Assembly (NCBI RefSeq): GCF_014649775.1 | Contig: NZ_BMTR01000020.1 | Coordinates: 62,001-126,000, forward strand | Reading direction: 5' to 3' | Origin: Streptomyces longisporoflavus | GTDB lineage: Bacteria > Actinomycetota > Actinomycetes > Streptomycetales > Streptomycetaceae | Length of the DNA stretch: 64,000 nucleotides | Shown here: piece after piece, positions 34,595 to 43,349 of the stretch | Numbering within the stretch: position 1 is the stretch's first letter | How the letters are laid out: each line of letters starts with the position of its first letter | Notes under the pieces: model-generated | Databases searched by the model: none | What the model was told of the DNA's origin: nothing | The model's input: only the letters and a program-made list of their open reading frames with translations | Position numbers and translations under genes: made by a program

Positions 34595-37500
34595 ATGGGC
34601 GAACGAACCGACGCGGCGAGACTGCCGGCGGCGACTCTCACGGAAGCCGGCCCGCAGTCGGACGCGCGAGGGTCACGCACACGAAATCCCGGAGTCGACC
34701 AGTCACGGGAGGCGGACGGGCACAGGGGCGGTACGGACCAGGGCGGCCCGGTGAGCACCCGTCCGTCACCCGCCACCGCCCTGGACGGCGGCAGCGGCCT
34801 GACGGCGCCGATGCGGCCCCGAACGCCACTGACCCGGCGCCCCGCCACCGGCGGCGGAGCAGGCCTGGCCTCCCAGATCGCGCTCCTCGTGCTCTGCGGC
34901 GGCTATGCCACCGGGGCCGCGCTCGGCTGGGGCTCGACCCGAGCCGCCCTGATCATGGGCGACTTCGGTCTGAGCATCGCCGCCGCGGCAGCCGCGGTCT
35001 CCTGCTTCCGCTACTCCCGCACCCGTCGCAGCCGCTTTCGACCCGCCTGGCTGCTCTTCGCGCTCTCCTCCGCGATGGCGTCCCTGGGCAACGGCGTATG
35101 GGGCTGGTACGAAGTCGTGCTCGAACAGCCGGTGCCCAGCCCGGGCCTCGCCGACCTGTTCTTCCTCTGCTTCGCGCCGCCCGCCATCATCGGTCTCCTC
35201 GTGCTCGCCAAGCGCCCGGTGACCAAGGCCGGTTGGGTCTGCCTGGCGCTCGACGCCTGGCTCATCGGCGGCTCGCTGCTCACGCTCTCCTGGAGCCTGG
35301 CGCTCGCGCACACGGCGCAGTTCGAGGGCCAGAGCGTCGCACACGCCGCGCTCTCGCTGGCCTATCCGCTTCTGGACATCGCGCTGGTCAGCATGGTCCT
35401 CGCGCTGCACTTCAGACGATCCGCCGGCAACCGCACGGCGGTGAATACGGCGATCGGCGCCCTCGCGCTGACCGTCATGTGCGACGCGATGTTCACCTCG
35501 CCCCTGCTGCACGCCAGTTACCGCTCGGGGCAGATGCTGGACGCGGGCTGGTTCGCGGGATCGCTGCTCCTGGCGTACGCACCCTGGGCCGTGCCCCGGC
35601 AGAAGTCCGGGGACGACGCGCAGCCCGGGCGCGAGGAGTCCGACGGCGCCCCCAAGGGCATGCGGGGCGCCCCCACCCGGCCGATCGCCGGCTCACTGGC
35701 CGCGCTCACCCCGTATCTGGCCGCCGCCGTCTGTACGCTGGGGATTCTGTACAACGTGCTCAGTGGTCGCAGTGTCGACGAAGTCGTGCTCTTCACCGCG
35801 GGCACGGTCGTGCTCGCTCTCGTCGTGCGCCAGGGCATCATGCTCCTGGACAACATCACCCTCACCCAGGAACTGGCCCAGAAGGAGAACCACTTCCGGT
35901 CCCTGGTGCAGGGTTCGAGCGACGTGATCATGATCGCCGCCCCGAACGGCATACTCCACTACGTCAGCCCCGCCGCCGCCGGTGTGTACGGCCGCGAGGC
36001 CGAGGACCTCATGGGGTCCGAGCTGGCCTCGCTCATGCATCCCGAGGACCTGGGCCGCGTGGTGCACGAAGTCCGCAGATTCCTCGCCGCGAACCCCGTC
36101 GAGGAACCCACGACCCGCATCGAGTGCCGCTTCAAGTCCGGCGACGGCGAGTGGCTGAACGTGGAGTCCACGGTCAACCGCCACCAGGGCGGCCTCATCT
36201 TCAACAGCCGTGACGTCACCGAACGGGTCCGGCTCCAGGCGCAGTTGCAGCACAACGCCGAGCACGACCCGCTCACCGACCTGCCCAACCGCGCCCTGTT
36301 CACCCGCCGGGTCGGCCAGGCGCTCACCGGCCGCAGAGTCACCGACCGGGGCACGGCCGTGCTCTTCATCGACCTGGACGGCTTCAAGGCGGTCAACGAC
36401 ACCATCGGCCATCAAGCGGGGGACGAGCTCCTCATCCAGGCGGCCCGTCGCCTTCAGGAGGCCGTCAGGTCCGGGGATTGCGCGGCCCGGCTTGGCGGCG
36501 ACGAATTCGCCGCGCTCATCGTGGGCGACGGCACCCGCGACCAGGCCGCACGCGAGCAGCACATCTACGAACTCGCCGACCGTCTCAGAATCACCCTCTC
36601 CCAGCCGTACGCCATCGACGGCAACGACGTGCGCGTGGCGGCGTCCATCGGCGTGGCCTTCGCCGAGCCCGGCCTCGGAGCGGGCGAGCTGCTGCGCAAC
36701 GCCGACCTCGCGATGTACCGCGCCAAGGCCGCGGGCAAGGGACGCGTCGAGCTGTACGCCCCCCAGATGCAGGCCGACGTCGTCCGGAAGGCGGAGCTCG
36801 CGACACGGCTGCGCACCGCGCTGCACGACGGCGAGTTCGCCCTGCTCCACCAGCCGGTGGTCTCCCTGGCCGACGGACGCATCACGTCCGTCGCCGCCCA
36901 GGCGCGCTGGCGCTCGGCGCAGGGCATCCTCTTCACGCCCGCCGAGTTCCTGCGCGTCGCCGACGCCTCGGACGCCCAGGAGAGCGCCCGGACGGCCGAA
37001 CTGGGCCGCTGGATGATGGAGGAGGCCGTCCAGCAGGCCGCGGAGCGCGGCCGTACGGGTCACGCGACGCCGGTCACCGTCCGCGTCAGCGCGCGGCGCC
37101 TCCTGGACCGCTCCATGCCGCTCGGCTCCATCGAGGCACTCCTCACGCGCTACGGCCTGCCCTCTGGGGCGCTCATCATCGAGCTGGCCGACAGCGACCC
37201 CCGCGTCTCCCTGGACGATCTGGAGCGCCGCCTGACCTCACTGCGCAGGCTCGGTGTGCGTATCGCCCTGGACGGCTTCGGGAGCGGCTATGCCGCCATC
37301 ACCGCGCTGCGGCGGCTGCCCGTCGACGTACTGAAACTGGACCGGAGTCTCGTCGACGGCGTCGTCGAGTCCGCGCGGCTGCACAAGATCACCGCCGGGC
37401 TGCTGCGCATCGCCACCGATCTGGGGCTGCGCTCCGTGGCCGACGGCGTCGACCGTCCGGAGCAGGTGACCGCCCTGCGCGCGATGGGCTGCACCCACGG

Positions 37501-37687
37501 ACAGGGCATGGCGTTCTCCGGGCCGCTCGACGAGTACCGCCTGCGCCGCGCGCTGTCCCTCGGCGAGTATCCGGTGCCGCGCGGGCCCGCGGAGGTGGTC
37601 CTCGCGGGCGCTCCTCCGGTGGGATTCGGGGGAGGTGTCGAGTCCTTCCTGCGCTCACATAATGAGACCCCCGTCCCACCTACTTGA
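34595..37687 (+). CDS. cdgE: Membrane PAS-GGDEF-EAL protein, diguanylate cyclase CdgE
   Basis: A protein of up to 1030 residues: a disordered N-terminus, about 9-10 membrane helices (residues about 90-430), a PAS domain (HFRSLVQGSSDVIMIAAPNG), GGDEF and EAL. GGDEF is intact (ARLGGDEFAALI) with an RxxD inhibitory site (RSGD). The EAL domain is degenerate: EAL reads AQA, the Asn of NxS is lost (VRVSA), DDFGTGY is DGFGSGY and AEGVE is ADGVD. It should therefore make, not break, c-di-GMP. Position directly before ilvB matches S. coelicolor SCO5511 (CdgE). The start could be as late as GTG 34751. Confidence 0.85.
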   Translation: MGERTDAARLPAATLTEAGPQSDARGSRTRNPGVDQSREADGHRGGTDQGGPVSTRPSPATALDGGSGLTAPMRPRTPLTRRPATGGGAGLASQIALLVLCGGYATGAALGWGSTRAALIMGDFGLSIAAAAAAVSCFRYSRTRRSRFRPAWLLFALSSAMASLGNGVWGWYEVVLEQPVPSPGLADLFFLCFAPPAIIGLLVLAKRPVTKAGWVCLALDAWLIGGSLLTLSWSLALAHTAQFEGQSVAHAALSLAYPLLDIALVSMVLALHFRRSAGNRTAVNTAIGALALTVMCDAMFTSPLLHASYRSGQMLDAGWFAGSLLLAYAPWAVPRQKSGDDAQPGREESDGAPKGMRGAPTRPIAGSLAALTPYLAAAVCTLGILYNVLSGRSVDEVVLFTAGTVVLALVVRQGIMLLDNITLTQELAQKENHFRSLVQGSSDVIMIAAPNGILHYVSPAAAGVYGREAEDLMGSELASLMHPEDLGRVVHEVRRFLAANPVEEPTTRIECRFKSGDGEWLNVESTVNRHQGGLIFNSRDVTERVRLQAQLQHNAEHDPLTDLPNRALFTRRVGQALTGRRVTDRGTAVLFIDLDGFKAVNDTIGHQAGDELLIQAARRLQEAVRSGDCAARLGGDEFAALIVGDGTRDQAAREQHIYELADRLRITLSQPYAIDGNDVRVAASIGVAFAEPGLGAGELLRNADLAMYRAKAAGKGRVELYAPQMQADVVRKAELATRLRTALHDGEFALLHQPVVSLADGRITSVAAQARWRSAQGILFTPAEFLRVADASDAQESARTAELGRWMMEEAVQQAAERGRTGHATPVTVRVSARRLLDRSMPLGSIEALLTRYGLPSGALIIELADSDPRVSLDDLERRLTSLRRLGVRIALDGFGSGYAAITALRRLPVDVLKLDRSLVDGVVESARLHKITAGLLRIATDLGLRSVADGVDRPEQVTALRAMGCTHGQGMAFSGPLDEYRLRRALSLGEYPVPRGPAEVVLAGAPPVGFGGGVESFLRSHNETPVPPT

Positions 37688-37713
37688 CAGGCGCTGTGCG
37701 CCGGGGAGAGGGT
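37684..37713 (+). promoter_or_regulatory. Candidate ilvB leader promoter
   Basis: TTGACA (37684-37689), overlapping the cdgE stop codon, is followed 18 bases later by GAGGGT (37708-37713). The leader-peptide ATG at 37721 is 7 bases further on, so the leader mRNA would be leaderless. Alternatively GAGAGGG acts as a ribosome site for the same ATG. Confidence 0.45.
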
Positions 37714-37720
37714 CAATGCC

Positions 37721-37762
37721 ATGCGCACCCGAATTCTCGTACTTGGAAAGCGCGTCGGCTGA
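37721..37762 (+). CDS. ilvB leader peptide (Ile-Leu-Val-Leu)
   Basis: A 13-residue ORF, MRTRILVLGKRVG, with the consecutive branched-chain codons ATT CTC GTA CTT. It ends 54 bases before a T-tailed terminator and 150 bases before ilvB. This is the classical layout of transcription attenuation by ribosome stalling when Ile, Leu or Val is scarce. ilvB leader control is known in Streptomyces and corynebacteria; what I see here fits it fully. Confidence 0.85.
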   Translation: MRTRILVLGKRVG

Positions 37763-37774
37763 AGCTGGGACTCA

Positions 37775-37849
37775 CCGGTCCGACGACCGGAATCCCGCAA
37801 CCGCACCGACGCGCTCCCCTCGCTTGCCTCCCGGCACGAGGGGTTTTTT
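37775..37849 (+). terminator. ilvB attenuator hairpins
   Basis: A first hairpin CCGGTC-CGAC-GACCGG (37775-37790) is followed by the terminator CCCCTCG (37816-37822) / CGAGGGG (37837-37843) and six T residues (37844-37849). A T-run is rare in this genome, which strengthens the case for a regulated intrinsic terminator. Confidence 0.85.
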
Positions 37850-37913
37850 GTTGCACCGGCACCCGCCAAACCCCCGCAAACACCCCGCAAAAACCCTCAG
37901 CTTCGAGAAGAGA

Positions 37914-39767
37914 ATGCCGATGACCGAGCAGGCCACCGGGGCCCACCATCCGCAGCCGCGGCCCCGATCCTCAGGACAGCAGTCCGCCCCCGTCGAGCAC
38001 GTCACGGGCGCGCAGTCCCTCATTCGTTCTCTCGAGGAAGTCGGGGCCGACACGGTATTCGGCATTCCCGGCGGTGCCATCCTTCCCGCGTACGACCCGA
38101 TGATGGACTCCACCCGCGTCCGTCACGTCCTGGTCCGCCACGAGCAGGGCGCGGGCCACGCGGCCACCGGTTACGCGCAGGCCACCGGCAAGGTCGGGGT
38201 GTGCATGGCGACCAGCGGCCCCGGTGCGACCAACCTCGTCACGCCGATCGCCGACGCCCACATGGACTCCGTGCCCATGGTCGCGATCACCGGCCAGGTG
38301 GCCTCCAAGGCCATCGGTACGGACGCCTTCCAGGAGGCGGACATCGTCGGCATCACGATGCCGATCACCAAGCACAACTTCCTGGTCACCAAGGCGGAGG
38401 ACATCCCGGCGACGATCGCGGAGGCCTTCCACATCGCCTCCACCGGCCGTCCGGGCCCCGTCCTTGTCGACATCGCCAAGGACGCCCTCCAGGCGCAGAC
38501 CACCTTCCAGTGGCCGCCCACCCAGGACCTGCCCGGCTACCGCCCGGTGACCAAGCCGCACGCCAAGCAGATCCGCGAGGCCGCGAAGCTGATCACCAGC
38601 GCGAAGCGGCCCGTCCTCTACGTCGGCGGCGGCGTCATCAAGGCCCACGCCACCGCCGAGCTGAAGGTCCTGGCAGAACTCACCGGAGCGCCCGTCACCA
38701 CCACACTGATGGCGCTCGGCGCATTCCCCGACAGTCACGAGCTGCACGTGGGAATGCCGGGCATGCACGGAGCGGTCACCGCCGTCACCGCGCTGCAGAA
38801 GGCCGACCTGATCGTCGCCCTCGGAGCCCGCTTCGACGACCGCGTCACCGGCAAGCTGGACAGCTTCGCGCCCTTCGCGAAGATCGTCCACGCCGACATC
38901 GACCCGGCCGAGATCGGCAAGAACCGCGCCGCCGACGTGCCGATCGTCGGTGACGCCCGCGAGGTCATCGCCGACCTGATCCAGGCGGTCCAGGCCGAGC
39001 ACACCGCGGGGATCAAGGGCGACTACACCGCCTGGTGGGCCGACCTCAACCGCTGGCGCGACACCTACCCCCTCGGCTACACCCAGCCCGAGGACGGTTC
39101 GCTCTCCCCGCAACACGTCATCGAGCGCGTCGGGCAGCTCGCCCCGGCGGACACGATCTTTGCCGCGGGCGTCGGCCAGCACCAGATGTGGGCCGCGCAC
39201 TTCATCGAGTACGACAAGCCCGCCACCTGGCTCAACTCCGGCGGCGCGGGCACGATGGGCTACGCGGTCCCGGCCGCGATGGGTGCCAAGGCCGGACAGC
39301 CCGACCGTACGGTCTGGGCGATCGACGGCGACGGCTGCTTCCAGATGACCAATCAGGAACTCACCACCTGCGCCCTGAACAACATCCCGATCAAGGTCGC
39401 CATCATCAACAACGGCGCCCTCGGCATGGTCCGCCAGTGGCAGACGCTGTTCTACAACCAGCGCTACTCCAACACCGTGCTGCACAGCGGTCCCGAGGAC
39501 GTCGGCCCCAACAAGGGCACCCGCGTCCCCGACTTCGTGAAGCTGTCCGAGGCCATGGGCTGCGTGGCACTGCGCTGCGAGCGCCCCGAGGACCTCGACA
39601 AGGTCATCGCCGAGGCCAACGCCATCAACGACCGCCCCGTGGTGGTCGACTTCATCGTCCACGAGGACGCCCAGGTGTGGCCGATGGTCGCAGCCGGCAC
39701 CTCGAACGACGAGGTCATGGCCGCCCGCGGGGTCCGCCCCGACTTCGGCGACAACGAAGACGACTGA
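37914..39767 (+). CDS. ilvB: Acetolactate synthase large subunit
   Basis: A 617-residue TPP/FAD enzyme making 2-acetolactate or 2-aceto-2-hydroxybutyrate, the first common step to Val, Leu and Ile. After a disordered 40-residue start it shows the TPP catalytic Glu region (LVRHEQGAGHAATGYAQATG), the FAD domain, and the TPP-binding motif GDGCFQMTNQELTTCALNN. ATG 37914 or 37920 are both possible; GAGAAGAG precedes them. It is followed 29 bp later by ilvN and is controlled by the leader attenuator. Confidence 0.97.
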   Translation: MPMTEQATGAHHPQPRPRSSGQQSAPVEHVTGAQSLIRSLEEVGADTVFGIPGGAILPAYDPMMDSTRVRHVLVRHEQGAGHAATGYAQATGKVGVCMATSGPGATNLVTPIADAHMDSVPMVAITGQVASKAIGTDAFQEADIVGITMPITKHNFLVTKAEDIPATIAEAFHIASTGRPGPVLVDIAKDALQAQTTFQWPPTQDLPGYRPVTKPHAKQIREAAKLITSAKRPVLYVGGGVIKAHATAELKVLAELTGAPVTTTLMALGAFPDSHELHVGMPGMHGAVTAVTALQKADLIVALGARFDDRVTGKLDSFAPFAKIVHADIDPAEIGKNRAADVPIVGDAREVIADLIQAVQAEHTAGIKGDYTAWWADLNRWRDTYPLGYTQPEDGSLSPQHVIERVGQLAPADTIFAAGVGQHQMWAAHFIEYDKPATWLNSGGAGTMGYAVPAAMGAKAGQPDRTVWAIDGDGCFQMTNQELTTCALNNIPIKVAIINNGALGMVRQWQTLFYNQRYSNTVLHSGPEDVGPNKGTRVPDFVKLSEAMGCVALRCERPEDLDKVIAEANAINDRPVVVDFIVHEDAQVWPMVAAGTSNDEVMAARGVRPDFGDNEDD

Positions 39768-39796
39768 GACCGAGAGCGAAAGAGAGACCACGAGTC

Positions 39797-40324
39797 ATGT
39801 CCACCAAGCACACGCTCTCCGTCCTGGTCGAGAACAAGCCCGGTGTCCTCGCCCGGATCACCGCCCTGTTCTCCCGCCGCGGCTTCAACATCGACTCCCT
39901 GGCCGTGGGCGTCACCGAGCACCCCGACATCTCACGCATCACCATCGTCGTGAACGTCGAGGACCTGCCGCTCGAACAGGTCACCAAGCAGCTCAACAAG
40001 CTCGTCAACGTCCTGAAGATCGTCGAACTGGAGCCGGCCGGCGCCGTGGCGCGCGAGCTGGTGCTCGCCAAGGTCCGCGCCGACAACGAGACGCGCTCGC
40101 AGATCGTCGAGATCGTCCAGCTGTTCCGCGCCAAGACCGTGGACGTCTCGCCCGAGGCGGTCACCATCGAGGCCACAGGCTCCAGCGACAAGCTGGAGGC
40201 GATGCTCAAGATGCTGGAACCCTTCGGCATCAAGGAGCTCGTCCAGTCCGGCACCATCGCCATCGGCCGCGGCTCCCGCTCCATCACGGACCGCAGCCTG
40301 CGGGCGCTCGACCGCTCGGCCTGA
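39797..40324 (+). CDS. ilvN: Acetolactate synthase small regulatory subunit
   Basis: A 175-residue regulatory subunit that activates IlvB and confers valine feedback inhibition. The N-terminal ACT domain is SVLVENKPGVLARITALFSR then GFNIDSLAVGVTEHPDISR, and the C-terminal half (VEIVQLFRAKTVDVSPEAV) is typical. Length is normal for bacterial IlvN/IlvH. It is in an operon with ilvB and 108 bp before ilvC. Confidence 0.97.
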   Translation: MSTKHTLSVLVENKPGVLARITALFSRRGFNIDSLAVGVTEHPDISRITIVVNVEDLPLEQVTKQLNKLVNVLKIVELEPAGAVARELVLAKVRADNETRSQIVEIVQLFRAKTVDVSPEAVTIEATGSSDKLEAMLKMLEPFGIKELVQSGTIAIGRGSRSITDRSLRALDRSA

Positions 40325-40432
40325 ACAAGCCTGGCCCGAGCCGTCGGTCCGCCCGTATGGCGAGACCTGAAAACTTTCTTCCCCCGCCCGCCGTACGGTG
40401 GGTCGCAACACCGCACACATAGGAGATTTCCA

Positions 40433-41431
<999 letters not shown>

Positions 41432-41443
41432 GCCGCAGGGCTC

Positions 41444-41471
41444 GAGGGCCGGGACCGCAGTCCCGGCCCTC
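41444..41471 (+). terminator. ilvBNC terminator
   Basis: GAGGGCCGGGAC-CGCA-GTCCCGGCCCTC is a perfect 12-bp stem with a 4-base loop, starting 12 bases after the ilvC stop. Confidence 0.85.
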
Positions 41472-41575
41472 TCGTCCATCCCCGGAGGGACAGCGGACGA
41501 TCTCGTTGTCCACCCCGTCCAGCCACGGACGGGTGATCCTTCCACCGAGGCGTAAGACACCCGTCAGTACGCCAC

Positions 41576-41694
41576 TACACTGCTTTCAACATTCGCGTCA
41601 GGCCCACAGCGTCGTGCGTCTTCCACGCGGCAAGCACCCTCCACCGCATGCGGCCGTCGGGACGGCCGTCCGCATTGGACCTGTGAGGACTCAC
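41576..41694 (+). promoter_or_regulatory. serA upstream region with short ORF and hairpin
   Basis: TACACT (41576-41581) is a candidate -10, giving a leader of roughly 105 bases. Within it, a 12-codon ORF at 41648-41686 reads MRPSGRPSALDL, with two Ser codons and one Gly codon. The ORF contains a perfect hairpin, GGCCGTC-GG-GACGGCC (41652-41667). A leader-peptide role in serine sensing is possible, but the Ser codons are not adjacent and no clear alternative hairpin is seen. Confidence 0.3.
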
Positions 41695-43299
41695 GTGAGC
41701 ACTGCTGCCAACGGCAAACCGGTCGTACTCATCGCTGAAGAGCTGTCGCCCGCAACTGTCGACGCCTTGGGCCCGGACTTCGAGATCCGTCAGTGCAACG
41801 GCGCGGACCGCGCCGAGTTGCTGCCCGCCATCGCCGACGTGGACGCCATTCTGGTCCGCTCCGCGACCAAGGTCGACGCCGAGGCCATCGCGGCCGCCAA
41901 GAAGCTGAAGGTCGTCGCCCGCGCGGGCGTGGGCCTGGACAACGTGGACGTTTCCGCCGCCACCAAGGCCGGCGTCATGGTGGTGAACGCCCCCACCTCG
42001 AACATCGTCACCGCGGCCGAGCTCGCCTGTGGCCTGCTCATCGCCACCGCCCGCAACATCCCCCAGGGCAGCCAGGCGCTGAAGGCCGGCGAGTGGAAGC
42101 GCTCCAAGTACACGGGCGTCGAGCTCGCCGAGAAGACCCTCGGTGTCGTCGGCCTCGGCCGCATCGGCGCCCTGGTCGCCCAGCGCATGAGCGCCTTCGG
42201 CATGAAGGTCGTCGCCTACGACCCGTACGTGCAGCCCGCGCGCGCCGCGCAGATGGGCGTCAAGGTCCTCTCCCTCGACGAGCTGCTCGAGGTCTCGGAC
42301 TTCATCACCGTGCACCTGCCCAAGACCCCCGAGACGGTCGGTCTGATCGGCGACGAGGCCCTGCACAAGGTGAAGCCCGCCGTCCGTATCGTGAACGCCG
42401 CACGCGGCGGGATCGTCGACGAGGAGGCGCTGTACTCCGCGCTCAAGGAAGGCCGCGTGGCCGGTGCCGGCCTGGACGTGTACGCGAAGGAGCCCTGCAC
42501 GGACTCCCCGCTCTTCCAGTTCGACCAGGTCGTCTGCACCCCGCACCTCGGTGCCTCCACGGACGAGGCGCAGGAGAAGGCCGGTATCGCCGTCGCCAAG
42601 TCGGTGCGCCTCGCCCTCGCCGGTGAGCTCGTGCCGGACGCCGTGAACGTCCAGGGCGGTGTCATCGCCGAGGACGTGCGCCCCGGCCTGCCGCTCGCCG
42701 AGAAGCTCGGCCGGATCTTCACCGCGCTCGTCGGCGAGGTCGCAGCGCGGCTCGACGTCGAGGTGTACGGCGAGATCACCCAGCACGACGTGAAGGTGCT
42801 CGAACTCTCCGCGCTCAAGGGCGTGTTCGAGGACGTGGTCGACGAGACCGTGTCGTACGTGAACGCTCCCCTCTTCGCCCAGGAGCGTGGCGTCGAGGTC
42901 CGTCTGACCACCAGCTCGGAGTCCCCGGACCACCGCAACGTCGTCACGGTGCGCGGCACGCTCACCGGCGGCGAGGAAGTCTCGGTCTCCGGCACCCTGG
43001 CCGGCCCCAAGCACCTCCAGAAGATCGTCGCCATCGGTGAGTACGACGTGGACCTGGCGCTCGCCGACCACATGGTCGTCCTGCGCTACGCGGACCGTCC
43101 CGGTGTCGTCGGCACCGTCGGCCGTGTCCTCGGTGAGGCGGGCATCAACATCGGCGGCATGCAGGTCGCCCGCGCGGACGTGGGCGGCGAGGCGCTCGCC
43201 GTCCTCACCGTGGACGACACCGTGCCGCAGTCGGTGCTGAACGAACTCGCCGCGGAGATCGGTGCGGAGTCCGCGCGTGCGGTGAACCTCGCGGACTAG
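41695..43299 (+). CDS. serA: D-3-phosphoglycerate dehydrogenase, long ACT type
   Basis: A 534-residue enzyme for the first step of serine synthesis. The NAD motif is GVVGLGRIGALVAQR (about residue 147). Catalytic Arg and Glu lie in NAARGGIVDEEALYSALKEG and GLDVYAKEP, and His in CTPHLGASTDEA. An ASB (allosteric substrate-binding) domain and a C-terminal ACT domain (YADRPGVVGTVGRVLGEAGI) follow, as in the Mycobacterium tuberculosis type. Serine feedback through ACT is expected. GTG 41695 is chosen; the frame open upstream to 40876 runs over ilvC and is not coding. Confidence 0.96.
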   Translation: MSTAANGKPVVLIAEELSPATVDALGPDFEIRQCNGADRAELLPAIADVDAILVRSATKVDAEAIAAAKKLKVVARAGVGLDNVDVSAATKAGVMVVNAPTSNIVTAAELACGLLIATARNIPQGSQALKAGEWKRSKYTGVELAEKTLGVVGLGRIGALVAQRMSAFGMKVVAYDPYVQPARAAQMGVKVLSLDELLEVSDFITVHLPKTPETVGLIGDEALHKVKPAVRIVNAARGGIVDEEALYSALKEGRVAGAGLDVYAKEPCTDSPLFQFDQVVCTPHLGASTDEAQEKAGIAVAKSVRLALAGELVPDAVNVQGGVIAEDVRPGLPLAEKLGRIFTALVGEVAARLDVEVYGEITQHDVKVLELSALKGVFEDVVDETVSYVNAPLFAQERGVEVRLTTSSESPDHRNVVTVRGTLTGGEEVSVSGTLAGPKHLQKIVAIGEYDVDLALADHMVVLRYADRPGVVGTVGRVLGEAGINIGGMQVARADVGGEALAVLTVDDTVPQSVLNELAAEIGAESARAVNLAD

Positions 43300-43349
43300 T
43301 CGCCCGCGTCTCGGTCGCCGGTTCATCACCGGCTTCGCCGAGTTCGTCC

